Below are positions 46,767 to 55,943 of a DNA stretch of 64,000 bases, piece by piece. The number at the start of each line of letters is the position of its first letter. Within the stretch, counting starts at the first letter, position 1. A program made the position numbers and the translations under genes. The notes under the pieces are model-generated. The model was given only the letters and a program-made list of their open reading frames with translations, made no database searches and had not been told where the DNA came from. Source of the DNA: Gelidibacter salicanalis (GTDB lineage: Bacteria > Bacteroidota > Bacteroidia > Flavobacteriales > Flavobacteriaceae); assembly GCF_007997285.1 (NCBI RefSeq), contig NZ_VORX01000007.1:116790-180789 (forward strand), read 5' to 3'.

Positions 46767-47324
46767 ATGGCAAAGGAGTTATCGCAATTACAGAGCGCTG
46801 CATTACTCGCACTATTAAAAAAACGTTTTGAAGACCATATGGAGCGATATAAGAATATGGTATGGGTAAATGTGCAAGCCAGATTGGAGTCTAATTCGGG
46901 AAAACTATGGTCCCTAAATGAGATGGAAACTACCGGAGGCGAACCAGATGTGCTGCGCTATGATAACAACACAGACGAGTATGTGTTTTATGATTGCGCG
47001 CCCGAGAGTCCAGCCGGTCGCAGAAGTTTATGTTATGATCATGAAGCCCTAAACTCAAGGAAGACAAATAAACCCAAAAACAGCGCGATACACCTGGCGA
47101 CCACAATGGGTATCGAAATCTTAACCGAAGACGCCTATCGCGACATCCAGAACACAGAACATTTTGATTTAAAAACCTCAAGCTGGGTCAAGACTTCTGA
47201 GGCCATTAGAAAATTAGGCGGCGCAATTTTTTGTGACCGGCGTTATGATACTGTTTTTGTCTATCATAATGGCGCAGAATCCTACTATGCTTCTCGTGGA
47301 TTCCGAGGCTGCTTAAGGGTGTGA
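46767..47324 (+). CDS. DUF4256 domain-containing protein
   Basis: 185 residues, soluble. The pattern LLALLKKRFEDHMERYKNM near the N-terminus, then LWSLNEMETTGGEPDVLRYD, FYDCAPESPAGRRSLCYDHEAL and GGAIFCDRRYDTVFVYHNGAESYY to the end, is the DUF4256 family along its whole length. The function is unknown. It is not obviously linked to the ABC exporter upstream. Confidence 0.88.
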   Translation: MAKELSQLQSAALLALLKKRFEDHMERYKNMVWVNVQARLESNSGKLWSLNEMETTGGEPDVLRYDNNTDEYVFYDCAPESPAGRRSLCYDHEALNSRKTNKPKNSAIHLATTMGIEILTEDAYRDIQNTEHFDLKTSSWVKTSEAIRKLGGAIFCDRRYDTVFVYHNGAESYYASRGFRGCLRV

Positions 47325-47973
47325 TTTTGAACCCATCCTGGTCAACCTGTTTAACATACTATAAAGCAAACACCAGCCTATTATGAAATATTCCATGAAT
47401 TGACATTGGTTAGGCCTACGTCAATTAGTACTTTGAATAGGTGTTTCTTCATTTTACGTCATTAAATTCCTGAGTTGATTATAATCTCCTATTCAATAAC
47501 GTAGTGCTATCATAAATGAAGTTTGGTCAAAGAAAAACAATCTGCTCAGTCCTCCATTAATAATCTAGCACAACGCAATTTATAACCACTAAAACTATGA
47601 GCATTTGGAATGGTCTAACCTAAAAATAATAAATTTAAAAGCTGTAGTGTTGAATACTGCATTATAATTTGGAAGAGACAACGCCTTAATGCCACTTAAA
47701 TTCCGAACAAAACACGAAATAAACCCCTTAACAACTTGCCCCTATGGTGTGGATTAATGTGTGTTTGCTATAATTCACCTTTAATAGTTATGTTTCATAA
47801 GCTATCCTTAGATTGCCTCATGGTATCGCTTTCTTTTTTTTATTCCTAAAACACATATGTATCTTTACATTTGGAGGTTTACAATTTTTCTTAAACAAAC
47901 CGCAAAACACAAATTAAATCATTAGATTAAGAATCGGAATGAACACATTGCAATTTTTCAAGAATAACAACGT
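47325..47973. other. Intergenic region, 649 bp, no gene seen
   Basis: All six frames are short and lack protein-like composition. I see a weak inverted repeat (AATTGAC at 47398-47404 with GTCAATT at 47420-47426) and a TACATTTG box at 47866-47873, which could be a -7 element for the channel gene but has no good -33 partner. Confidence 0.5.
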
Positions 47974-49680
47974 ATGAAATTTATCGGCAGTCAGTTAGCG
48001 TATTATTTAGGCGATAAAGACTTTAAAAAAAACTCTAAACTTTTACTAAAATATCTAATCCTTCTCGGAATTGTCATCGTGATCTATTCCGTTCTTTTTC
48101 ATTTTATAATGGCCTCTGAAGGTCAAAACCACTCTTGGATCACAGGCTTCTATTGGACCCTGACCGTCATGAGCACGCTGGGCTTTGGAGATATTACCTT
48201 TGCTTCTGATCTCGGTCGTTTTTTCAGCATAGTGGTCTTACTTTCTGGAATTGTCATGTTAATGATTGTATTACCGTTTGCCTTTATAAGGCACTTTTAC
48301 ATCCCCCTTTTAGAATCAAAAAAGAAAAACAAGGTACTGCGTCAGGTTCCTGCAGGAACTAAAAATCACATCTTGATATGTGCTTATGATGTTATCGCTA
48401 GAGATCTCACAGAGCGATTGGAACAGGAAAACACGCCCTATTTTGTCATTGAAAACGATCTGGAAAAAGCGATGAAAATGCATGATGACAATGTGCCCGT
48501 ATTGCTTGGGGAATTGGACGACCAGGGAACCTTTATCCTAGGTAATATTGAAGATGCAAAGATGGTGCTGATCAATAGAGATGACTTCTTAAACACCAAA
48601 ATCATACTCACCATTAGAGAACTTGCCCCTACTGTTCCCATTGTTGCCATTGCAACTCTTATTGAATCTGTAGATGTACAACAATTAAGTGGAGCGGACC
48701 ACGTATTGCCGGTAAAAAAGTGGTTAGGTGAGCAGTTGGCAAATAGAGTCAATACCCAACACGCAGAGTCTCATGCCATAGGGCAATATGAAGATCTTTT
48801 GATTGCCGAATTACCAATCTATAACACGCCATTTGTGTCACAACGCATCCGAGAGATGGATTTAAGACAACGTTTTGGGGTGAGTATTGTGGGCATTTGG
48901 GAGCGCGGCAGGTTGCAACCTATAGCTGGTATTGAAACGCTCACCCAGGAAAGTATTTTAGTCGTTATTGGACATAAAAAGCAACTTCAAAATATTGACG
49001 AACTCTTTCACGATTACGAAGTTAACCCCCATCCCGTATTGTTAATCGGAGCGGGCCGAGTAGGCTTGGCGGCGGCAAAATCTTTGCACAAAAATGGCGT
49101 CTTGGTGAATGTTGTGGATAAAGATCCGGAAGTGTGTAAAAAAGTAACCCCTTTCTGCAATAAAGTATTTTTGGGGGATGCCTCCGATTACCAATTGCTA
49201 AAAAGTGCTGGAATTTTAGATGCCCCATCCGTCTTATTGTCTACCCATGATGACACCATGAATATTTATCTCGCCTCCTATTGCCGTCAATTAAACAACG
49301 ATGTACGAATAGTGAGTCGAATATCCGAAGCTCGAAATGTGGATATTATACAAAAAGCAGGTGCTAATTTTGTTTTGAGCTACTCTACATTAGGTTCTGA
49401 AGCCGTATTATCGATTTCTAAAGGGCAGGAACTGACCGTTCTTGGAGAAGGTTTTACCTTGTTTATCATTCCGATACCAAAATCATTAGAAGGAAAAACC
49501 CTAGCAGCCTCTAATATTGGTGCTAAAACCGGCTTGTCGGTAATTGCTATTAAAGAAAACTCAAAGGTTATGACCTTACTCTCATCAGAAACTATACTGC
49601 CTCATGGGGCTGAAATAGTCATGTTAGGGAACGTGGAGATGAAACATAAATTCAACAAGATTTATGTCAAGGGAAATTGA
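47974..49680 (+). CDS. Potassium channel with tandem TrkA (RCK) domains
   Basis: 568 residues. Two membrane helices (about 26-46 and 84-108) flank a pore loop with selectivity filter TLGFGD (68-73), the TxGxGD type of K+ channels. The cytoplasmic part has two TrkA-N Rossmann domains (about 128-245, starting KNHILICAYD; and 350-470 with VLLIGAGRVGLAAAKSL), each followed by a TrkA-C domain. The second has the intact GxGxxG nucleotide motif; the first does not. A tandem-RCK tetramer would form a complete gating ring. It probably regulates K+ flow in response to a nucleotide or ion. Confidence 0.9.
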   Translation: MKFIGSQLAYYLGDKDFKKNSKLLLKYLILLGIVIVIYSVLFHFIMASEGQNHSWITGFYWTLTVMSTLGFGDITFASDLGRFFSIVVLLSGIVMLMIVLPFAFIRHFYIPLLESKKKNKVLRQVPAGTKNHILICAYDVIARDLTERLEQENTPYFVIENDLEKAMKMHDDNVPVLLGELDDQGTFILGNIEDAKMVLINRDDFLNTKIILTIRELAPTVPIVAIATLIESVDVQQLSGADHVLPVKKWLGEQLANRVNTQHAESHAIGQYEDLLIAELPIYNTPFVSQRIREMDLRQRFGVSIVGIWERGRLQPIAGIETLTQESILVVIGHKKQLQNIDELFHDYEVNPHPVLLIGAGRVGLAAAKSLHKNGVLVNVVDKDPEVCKKVTPFCNKVFLGDASDYQLLKSAGILDAPSVLLSTHDDTMNIYLASYCRQLNNDVRIVSRISEARNVDIIQKAGANFVLSYSTLGSEAVLSISKGQELTVLGEGFTLFIIPIPKSLEGKTLAASNIGAKTGLSVIAIKENSKVMTLLSSETILPHGAEIVMLGNVEMKHKFNKIYVKGN

Positions 49681-49937
49681 TTGTCGTTTATATTTCTATT
49701 ATGGTTTGGAGACAATGAAAAATTGAAGTTAGATGCCATAAAGCACCAATTCATCCTATCAACTGTTATTTATAAGAAATTGAATATGATTTATTCGATT
49801 GTAATAATTAAGCATTCCCTAATCTCAGAGCTTTACACGAAATGAGATCTTGATGATCATAAAGACCAACTATTTATGCTATATCATTAGTCGAAAATTG
49901 CAAACTAATTTATTACCGTTTATAATAGCATTTGGCC

Positions 49938-49945
49938 TATATTTG
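49938..49945 (+). promoter_or_regulatory. Probable -7 box TATATTTG for the FKBP gene
   Basis: TATATTTG fits TAnnTTTG exactly and ends 23 bp before the start codon. The -33 region is weak. Confidence 0.38.
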
Positions 49946-49968
49946 ATTCCTTAAAAAATTAGATTTTT

Positions 49969-50424
49969 ATGAAAAAATACCTAGTATTTGTTTTGGTAAT
50001 CGCATTCTTAACAGCATGTAATAATAATGATGACAATGTAGACTACAAAGCGAAAAATAATGAAGATATTTTAGCATATATTGACGAGAATAATTTAGAT
50101 GCCCAAAAAACTGATTCTGGCCTTTATTATGTCATTAATAAGCCTGGCTCTGGTGGGCAGCCATCCACTACCTCCAATGTTACCGTAGCCTATAAAGGTT
50201 ATTTTTTAGACGGAAAAACTTTTGATGAAAGTGATGCTAACGGGATTTCGTTTGGTCTACAACAAGTCATTAAAGGATGGACAGAGGGCATTCCCTATTT
50301 TAAAGAAGGTGGTAAAGGTAAACTATTGATTCCTTCGCATTTAGGCTATGGTAATCAGGGACGTCCTGGTATTCCTGGTGGAGCTGTACTTATTTTTGAT
50401 ATTCATTTAATCTCTGTTAATTAG
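49969..50424 (+). CDS. FKBP-type peptidyl-prolyl cis-trans isomerase lipoprotein
   Basis: 151 residues with a lipoprotein signal (MKKYLVFVLVIAFLTAC, Cys17), an Asn/Asp-rich linker, and one FKBP domain (about 48-150) with VTVAYKGYFLDGKTFDES, IKGWTEGIPYFKEGGKGKLLIPSHLGYG and GAVLIFDIHLI. Residues lining the FKBP active site (Tyr, Phe/Asp, Trp) are present. It assists folding of envelope proteins. In gliding Flavobacteria an FKBP-like lipoprotein, GldI, is known; whether this is GldI cannot be decided here. Single gene with its own promoter box. Confidence 0.9.
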   Translation: MKKYLVFVLVIAFLTACNNNDDNVDYKAKNNEDILAYIDENNLDAQKTDSGLYYVINKPGSGGQPSTTSNVTVAYKGYFLDGKTFDESDANGISFGLQQVIKGWTEGIPYFKEGGKGKLLIPSHLGYGNQGRPGIPGGAVLIFDIHLISVN

Positions 50425-51305
50425 TTGGAGATCAAAAGCACTTAAATCAGTTTGTTCTATGTGTTTTTATGACGTGGTGCAACGGTAACCAGTAGTAGTG
50501 TTGTTCTATTCCCGCTGATTGCAAAAAAATGCATTAAATCATTCTTAAATTGAACCTGAACGTTTTCTGTATACAAAAAATAGAACACTCACACTCAACA
50601 TATTTCAAAAGTAAAGATGGTGCAATCAAGCATTCCCATTGCTGGTTTATAAAAATCAATCCGAAATGTGAGATATGAACGAGAGCAAAGGTAGAACTAT
50701 CAATTAAAGGTATTTTAGCATTTCTACGGAATTGGCAAAACTTGAATGCACTATCCCTCTAAAAAAATGTTCTTTTCAACTGGTCTAGACGTTTTTCTGA
50801 TCAATGCCATTATACCAAACATGATAATCTTACATTGTTGGTCTATTGCTTATGGGATATTAAAATGTGCTCATAACATACTTCTAATATGAAATAAAGC
50901 GAACCGGGAAATGGGATTCCGATAATGAAAGCAATAATTAGCAGCGAGCCGAACACTTAGCTGTTACCTGACGTTTATTACTTTATTTTTCCAACATCTT
51001 TTAAAATCAGAAGTGTTATCCCTAACAACAGACCGATTCCTCCAAGAATACAGCCTCCAAATTTATTTTTATTTCCACCTATAAATCACCCTTCTTTGAC
51101 CTTGTCAATCAACTGCACAGTTCTATTAGACCTCAAGTTTAAACGCTTTAATAAGAGTTCAATCTCAAACCTATTCATAAGCGGCTATCCGGTTAAAATG
51201 GCTGTTTAGGTTGCAAAGTCATGATAAGTTTCGCCCTATTTGAGGATGGACAATTATATGTTTAAGTATCGGAACTGTGGCAACCAATCAAACGAATTTG
51301 ATCTT
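50425..51305. other. Intergenic region, 881 bp, with one broken small gene
   Basis: No intact gene is supported. A minus-strand frame at 50983-51180 looks like a small membrane-protein gene with an internal stop (separate entry). The remainder is AT-rich with short random frames. Confidence 0.5.
50983..51180 (-). pseudogene. Possible broken small membrane-protein gene (in-frame TGA)
   Basis: From ATG at 51180 the frame reads 30 residues (MNRFEIELLLKRLNLRSNRT...KVKEG), then TGA, then continues in the same frame as FIGGNKNKFGGCILGGIGLLLGITLLILKKMLEK and stops. The second half is a convincing glycine-rich membrane helix. TGA is one base from TGG (Trp), so a single substitution would explain the break. 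Family unknown. It could instead be two chance frames. Confidence 0.35.
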
Positions 51306-51701
51306 TTAAATATTCGCCAATGGTTCAAGATTGCTCACTTTTAACGGTTTTGAAAGGAATCCTTGAACACTCGTATAACTCTCTGCTTCTTTAGTAAAAT
51401 CCTCTATAGAAGATGATAAAATATAAATGCTAAATTGTTTCTTCAATGATTCTTCAAATTCTGAAAAGGCATCTAAAAATTCCCATCCCGTCATGGTAGG
51501 CATATTAATATCTAGAAAAAGAAAGGTGGACATTGGTTCAACGCTTGTGCCGTAATTTTCTTTTATAAAAATTAGCGCTTTTTCAGCTTCAGTAAAAATT
51601 TTTATTTCTGCATCTTTATTAAAACGTTTAATTGTAAATTCACAAATCATATTATTAGTAGGGTCATCATCTACAACCATATAGCGCTGTCTTTTAATCA
51701 T
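51306..51701 (-). CDS. Stand-alone response regulator receiver protein
   Basis: 131 residues from the preferred ATG at 51701 (MIKRQRYMVVDDDPTNN), which overlaps the stop of the upstream kinase gene by 8 bp; the frame can be extended to 51734. Receiver features: acidic pair in MVVDDDP, phospho-acceptor in FLFLDINMPTMTG, Ser in ILSSS and Lys in FLSKPLK. There is no output domain. As the last gene of a four-gene signalling operon it is probably the phosphorylation target of the large PAS kinase. Confidence 0.88.
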   Translation of the reverse strand: MIKRQRYMVVDDDPTNNMICEFTIKRFNKDAEIKIFTEAEKALIFIKENYGTSVEPMSTFLFLDINMPTMTGWEFLDAFSEFEESLKKQFSIYILSSSIEDFTKEAESYTSVQGFLSKPLKVSNLEPLANI

Positions 51702-54700
51702 CTTCATTAATAGTATTAAAAATTCGTTCCTCAAACGTCACGGTAAATGTTGTACCATCATTCACTTTGCTCTCAATTGCGATTTTACCACCAAGCAATT
51801 CGACTTGCGTTTTTACAAGGAATAATCCCATCCCTTTCCCTTCCACATGGTGATGAAATCTTTTATATAGAATAAAGACCTGTCCGCGTTTTTTATCGAG
51901 ATCTATTCCTAAGCCATTATCTTTAAAAGTGATAACCACAAATCCATCTTTCAATTCAGAACTAATCGCAATTTCGGCTGGAATTTCCGGTTGGTGGTAT
52001 TTAATACTGTTCGCGATCAGGTTATAGAATATACTATGCATATAACTTTGCACAGTATGTATTACCGGCATTCTGAAATCTGTTGTGATGTTCACATTTT
52101 CCTTATCAACTAAATTTTGAATGCTGTTTTTAATAGCGTCAACCAGATCATTGAGAACTACAGATTGTTTCTTGGCATTAATCTTTCCTTTTACTTGTAA
52201 AATCGAATTAAGATCGGTTATTACAAGGTCCAAACGCTTTACATTGTCCAGCAGGGCATTCTGGAAATCATTTTTCATCTCCTGAGTATAATCTTCCTGC
52301 CCTAATAAATCTCCAAGGCCAAGAATATTTGCTACTGGCGCGCGAAGGTTGTGCGAAACAATATAAGAAAATTGTTCCAAATCGCTATTTCTCTGTACAA
52401 GCTCCTCAGTATGTCCCTTTAAATTTTTATTGAGCTCAATAACTTGCAGCTGCGTCTCTTTTCTTGAAGTAACATCTCTAAAATATATTGAAAGGCCGCT
52501 GTTTGAAGGATAAGCAGTAACCTCAAACCATTTACTTACACCTTCATAGTATTCCTCAAAATTTACTACGGATTGTTCTAAAACAGCTTTATGATAATTG
52601 CTAAAGAATTTTGTTTGGATGGCATCTGGAAATCGCTCCCAAATATTTTTGTTAATAATTTCTGCCCTACTGCATTGTAAAAAGTTGGCTGCATGCTGAT
52701 TCCAATAGGTCACGTTCCAGTTAGTATCTACCATAATAAAAGCGTCCCCAATACTTTCCAAAACAATCTCTTTTTCTTCTGAAGCCTTCAAAGCTTCTAT
52801 TTCTGAGTTCTTAATTGGGGTGATATCCTGAAAACTCCCGTTAATTCTAGCGCACTTTCCATCTACAAAAGTTGGTCGGCCTATTTTTCTAATCCAGCGT
52901 TCATTTCCATTTGCCGTGATTATCTGCAATTCCAAATCATATGAGATGTTATCATTAACGGCGTTCTTGTATGCCTTATTCATTTTATCTCTACTATCTC
53001 CTTCTTTATAAAATGCAATTCCATCTTTAAGCGTAGGAATATAATCTAAAGCTACTTCGTGAATTTCTTTAGTCACCAGAGACCAATACATGATATCTTT
53101 TCTACAATCTAGTTCAAAACTTCCTATCCTCGCCAACTTTGAAGCTTCTTCTAAAAGCTCTTCCAATTTCTTTTTATCAGTAATGTCTGATACCATTCCT
53201 AAAGCCCCTGAATAATTTCCTTTTTCATCAAAAATGGGAGTCGCAGAGACGTTAGTAAGAATATGTTTTCCACTTTTAGAAATAAAAGTAAGTTTATAAC
53301 TTTCTGGTATTCCCTCTTTTCTTCGTTCAATTGCCTTAATGGCTTTTTGCTTTTCACTCTCCTCCATAAAGGACAAATGCTCTTTCCCCAGCATTTCCTC
53401 TTCAGAGTATTCAAGAATTTCGCAAATATTTTTATTTACAAAAGTGATTTTGTTGTTTTCATCGAGTTGCCAAATTCCCTCCTGAGTTGTTTCTACAATC
53501 TGGCGGTATTGTTGTTCGCTCCTTTCTAAATCTTGTCGCGATAGAATTTGTTCAGTAATATCATTTATAAAAAAGAAAACGCCTGCTATATCTCCCTTAC
53601 CATTTCTAAAGGCTTGGTAAATATAGTTGATATACAAATCGGTCATTTCACCTTTGCCTTCATTGTTTATCTGTATAAATCTTTCTGTCCCAAAATAGGT
53701 CTCACCGGTATTGTATACTTTATCTAATAAATCTATAAAGCTCTCATCAAATCCTTTTGGTAATAAACCTGGTAGCAGTTCTAACATTGTTTTTCCAACG
53801 ATATTCCTTTTCCCAATAAATCGTAAATAGGATGGATTGGCCATTTCAACAATATGGTTTGGTCCTTTGAGCATTCCTATAGCCGCCGGCGCTCTTGAAA
53901 ACATTTCGAAAAATTGATTTCTTTCAGTTTCTACTGCGCCCTCTAATCTTTTTTTCTCGGTGATATCAAAATTCAGTCCAATCATTCGCACAGGTTTCCC
54001 TGTGGCATCGCATATTACCACCGCATTTCCTTTTAGGTAGTGAACAGATTTATCTGGCCAAACAACCCTGAATTCTGGCTCATAATCACGGATTCCTGCC
54101 AAGGCATCTTTAGAATCTTTGTTGGCTTTTTCATAATCATCAGGATGTATACAATTTCCCCAATCACTTAACGCACTGAAAAATTCTTTCCTTTCTATTC
54201 CGTATAACTCATACATTCTATCATCCCAAGTCATGGTATCCTTTACAATATCCCAGTCCCAAATTCCTAACTTTGCTGCTTTAGTAGCTAGGGTCATCCT
54301 TTCGGTCAATGTATAGATGGCTTGTTCCGCTTCTTTTTCCTTTGTGATATCCGTTTGAATAGAAAAGAATCCGGTAAGTTTGCCAGTGGAATCAAACTTT
54401 GGCTGGCATTCTATATTTGTCCAAAACTTGTCGCCCGATTTTGTATAATTAATTATATCACACTTGAATGGTTCTTTGTTGCTGATTTTTTCGTGCATAA
54501 AACGAACTACCTCAGGATCTGTTTCTGGTCCTTGTAAAAAACTACCAGGTGTTTTGCCAAGAATTTCATTTATTTCAAATCCTGTCATTCTGATAAAGGC
54601 ATCATTCACCCATTGAATTTTTTCTTCGGCATCAGTGATTATTACAGCATTGCTCGTTTTTCTTGCAACAAGGGATAACTTCGTTATTTCTTTTTCTGCC

Positions 54701-55479
54701 AGCTTTTTTTCTGTGATATCTTGACTCGTTCCTACTGCTCGTAAAGGCTTGCCATCCAGATCTTTAAAAGTTTTCCAATTATGTGTAATATATTTTAATT
54801 TTCCATTTTGTAAAATGATCTTGTGCTCAATAAAACCATTAGATGTACTGTTTAATGAATTTTCTAAAGCTGTGTCAAGTTGTATTCGATACTCTGCTGG
54901 CACAAAAGAAAGAAAGCCCTCAAAGGTTACTTGATAAGTACTTGGATCGGTTTCAAAGATACCATGTGTTTCTTCAGACCAGGTTATTTCATAGGTTTGT
55001 AAGTCTATTTCCCAGCTTCCTAACTTAGCAATTTCCTGGGCTTCTTTTAAATGTAACTGACTGTTTATTAAATCATCTATTATAAGTTGCTTTGCTTTTT
55101 TTAAGCGGTATTTTTCCATAGCATTCAATACTGCTTGTGGCAGCCTATGCATGCGGTCTTTTAGAATATAATCATCTGCTCCCGCTTTCATTATTTCAAC
55201 AGCATATTCATCAGATATTGTGGCGGTAACCAATATAATAGGAATCTCTATTCCTCTCTGTTTCATAATTCCCATTGCTTCTACGGAATCAAAAGAAGGT
55301 AGCGTGTGGTCTGCAATAATCAGGTCTGGTTCAAATTCTATGAGTGCGCGTTCGAAAGCTATTTTATTAGCAACAACCAAACTCTCAAAGCGAAAATGTC
55401 CTTTTTTCAATTCTCTTTCTACTAATTCAGCATCAGTAGAAACGTCTTCGAGATGTAGTATTCTTAGTTTATTCTTCAA
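51694..55479 (-). CDS. Multi-PAS hybrid sensor histidine kinase with N-terminal receiver
   Basis: 1261 residues, no membrane helices. Order: receiver (about 5-125, Asp57 in ADHTLPSFD); seven PAS-like segments (about 140-260, 268-382, 390-510, 515-650, 655-775, 780-895, 900-1015), most ending in a DIT motif; HisKA with FSYIVSHNLRAPV; HATPase_c with SIKYHQPE, FKDNGLGID and KGMGLFLVKTQVELLGG. The second PAS has GKTPGSFLQGPETD, like a LOV domain without the photoactive Cys. It is a soluble integrator of several signals. It lies 21 bp after the Rcp-like regulator gene and overlaps the next receiver gene. Confidence 0.92.
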   Translation of the reverse strand: MKNKLRILHLEDVSTDAELVERELKKGHFRFESLVVANKIAFERALIEFEPDLIIADHTLPSFDSVEAMGIMKQRGIEIPIILVTATISDEYAVEIMKAGADDYILKDRMHRLPQAVLNAMEKYRLKKAKQLIIDDLINSQLHLKEAQEIAKLGSWEIDLQTYEITWSEETHGIFETDPSTYQVTFEGFLSFVPAEYRIQLDTALENSLNSTSNGFIEHKIILQNGKLKYITHNWKTFKDLDGKPLRAVGTSQDITEKKLAEKEITKLSLVARKTSNAVIITDAEEKIQWVNDAFIRMTGFEINEILGKTPGSFLQGPETDPEVVRFMHEKISNKEPFKCDIINYTKSGDKFWTNIECQPKFDSTGKLTGFFSIQTDITKEKEAEQAIYTLTERMTLATKAAKLGIWDWDIVKDTMTWDDRMYELYGIERKEFFSALSDWGNCIHPDDYEKANKDSKDALAGIRDYEPEFRVVWPDKSVHYLKGNAVVICDATGKPVRMIGLNFDITEKKRLEGAVETERNQFFEMFSRAPAAIGMLKGPNHIVEMANPSYLRFIGKRNIVGKTMLELLPGLLPKGFDESFIDLLDKVYNTGETYFGTERFIQINNEGKGEMTDLYINYIYQAFRNGKGDIAGVFFFINDITEQILSRQDLERSEQQYRQIVETTQEGIWQLDENNKITFVNKNICEILEYSEEEMLGKEHLSFMEESEKQKAIKAIERRKEGIPESYKLTFISKSGKHILTNVSATPIFDEKGNYSGALGMVSDITDKKKLEELLEEASKLARIGSFELDCRKDIMYWSLVTKEIHEVALDYIPTLKDGIAFYKEGDSRDKMNKAYKNAVNDNISYDLELQIITANGNERWIRKIGRPTFVDGKCARINGSFQDITPIKNSEIEALKASEEKEIVLESIGDAFIMVDTNWNVTYWNQHAANFLQCSRAEIINKNIWERFPDAIQTKFFSNYHKAVLEQSVVNFEEYYEGVSKWFEVTAYPSNSGLSIYFRDVTSRKETQLQVIELNKNLKGHTEELVQRNSDLEQFSYIVSHNLRAPVANILGLGDLLGQEDYTQEMKNDFQNALLDNVKRLDLVITDLNSILQVKGKINAKKQSVVLNDLVDAIKNSIQNLVDKENVNITTDFRMPVIHTVQSYMHSIFYNLIANSIKYHQPEIPAEIAISSELKDGFVVITFKDNGLGIDLDKKRGQVFILYKRFHHHVEGKGMGLFLVKTQVELLGGKIAIESKVNDGTTFTVTFEERIFNTINEDD

Positions 55480-55500
55480 TTTGTAGGGATTTTTATTACT

Positions 55501-55941
55501 TTACACAGGGGATTGATTTTTCAGTAACCAATAGAAACCGAGATCTGTAACTACTTTGGTAAACTCATCGAGCTCAACGGGCTTTACAATATAGCTATTT
55601 GCACCCAGGGAATAGGCACGTTCAATATCAGGATGTTCTTTAGAAGACGTAAGCACTACAACTGGAATCGCTTTTGTAAGTTCATGTGCCTTGATATGTG
55701 TTAATACTTCCAGACCATCCATTTTTGGCATTTTTAAATCTAACAGAATTACCTTGGGCTTGTTGGTCGTGTCTCTACCTTCAAATTTTCCAGTTCCATA
55801 AAGAAATTCGAGTGCCTGGGCGCCGTCTTTAAGATGAACAAGAGTGTTGTTAATATTGCCTTTTTTAAATGCACGAATTGCAAGCTCTGCATCGTTCATA
55901 TTATCTTCTATCAGCAGGATTTCGACCTTGTTAACGTCCAT
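55501..55941 (-). CDS. Response regulator, Rcp1/CheY-like single receiver
   Basis: 146 residues: [20 protein letters not shown] at the start, phospho-acceptor in [20 protein letters not shown] and the Lys of YIVKPVEL. The form of the receiver (LIEDNxxDAEL, long loop around [12 protein letters not shown]) is that of regulators paired with phytochrome-type and PAS kinases. It has no output domain. It follows the smaller kinase after 2 bp and precedes the large PAS kinase, so phosphorelay within the operon is likely. Confidence 0.92.
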   Translation of the reverse strand: MDVNKVEILLIEDNMNDAELAIRAFKKGNINNTLVHLKDGAQALEFLYGTGKFEGRDTTNKPKVILLDLKMPKMDGLEVLTHIKAHELTKAIPVVVLTSSKEHPDIERAYSLGANSYIVKPVELDEFTKVVTDLGFYWLLKNQSPV

Positions 55942-55943
55942 AT

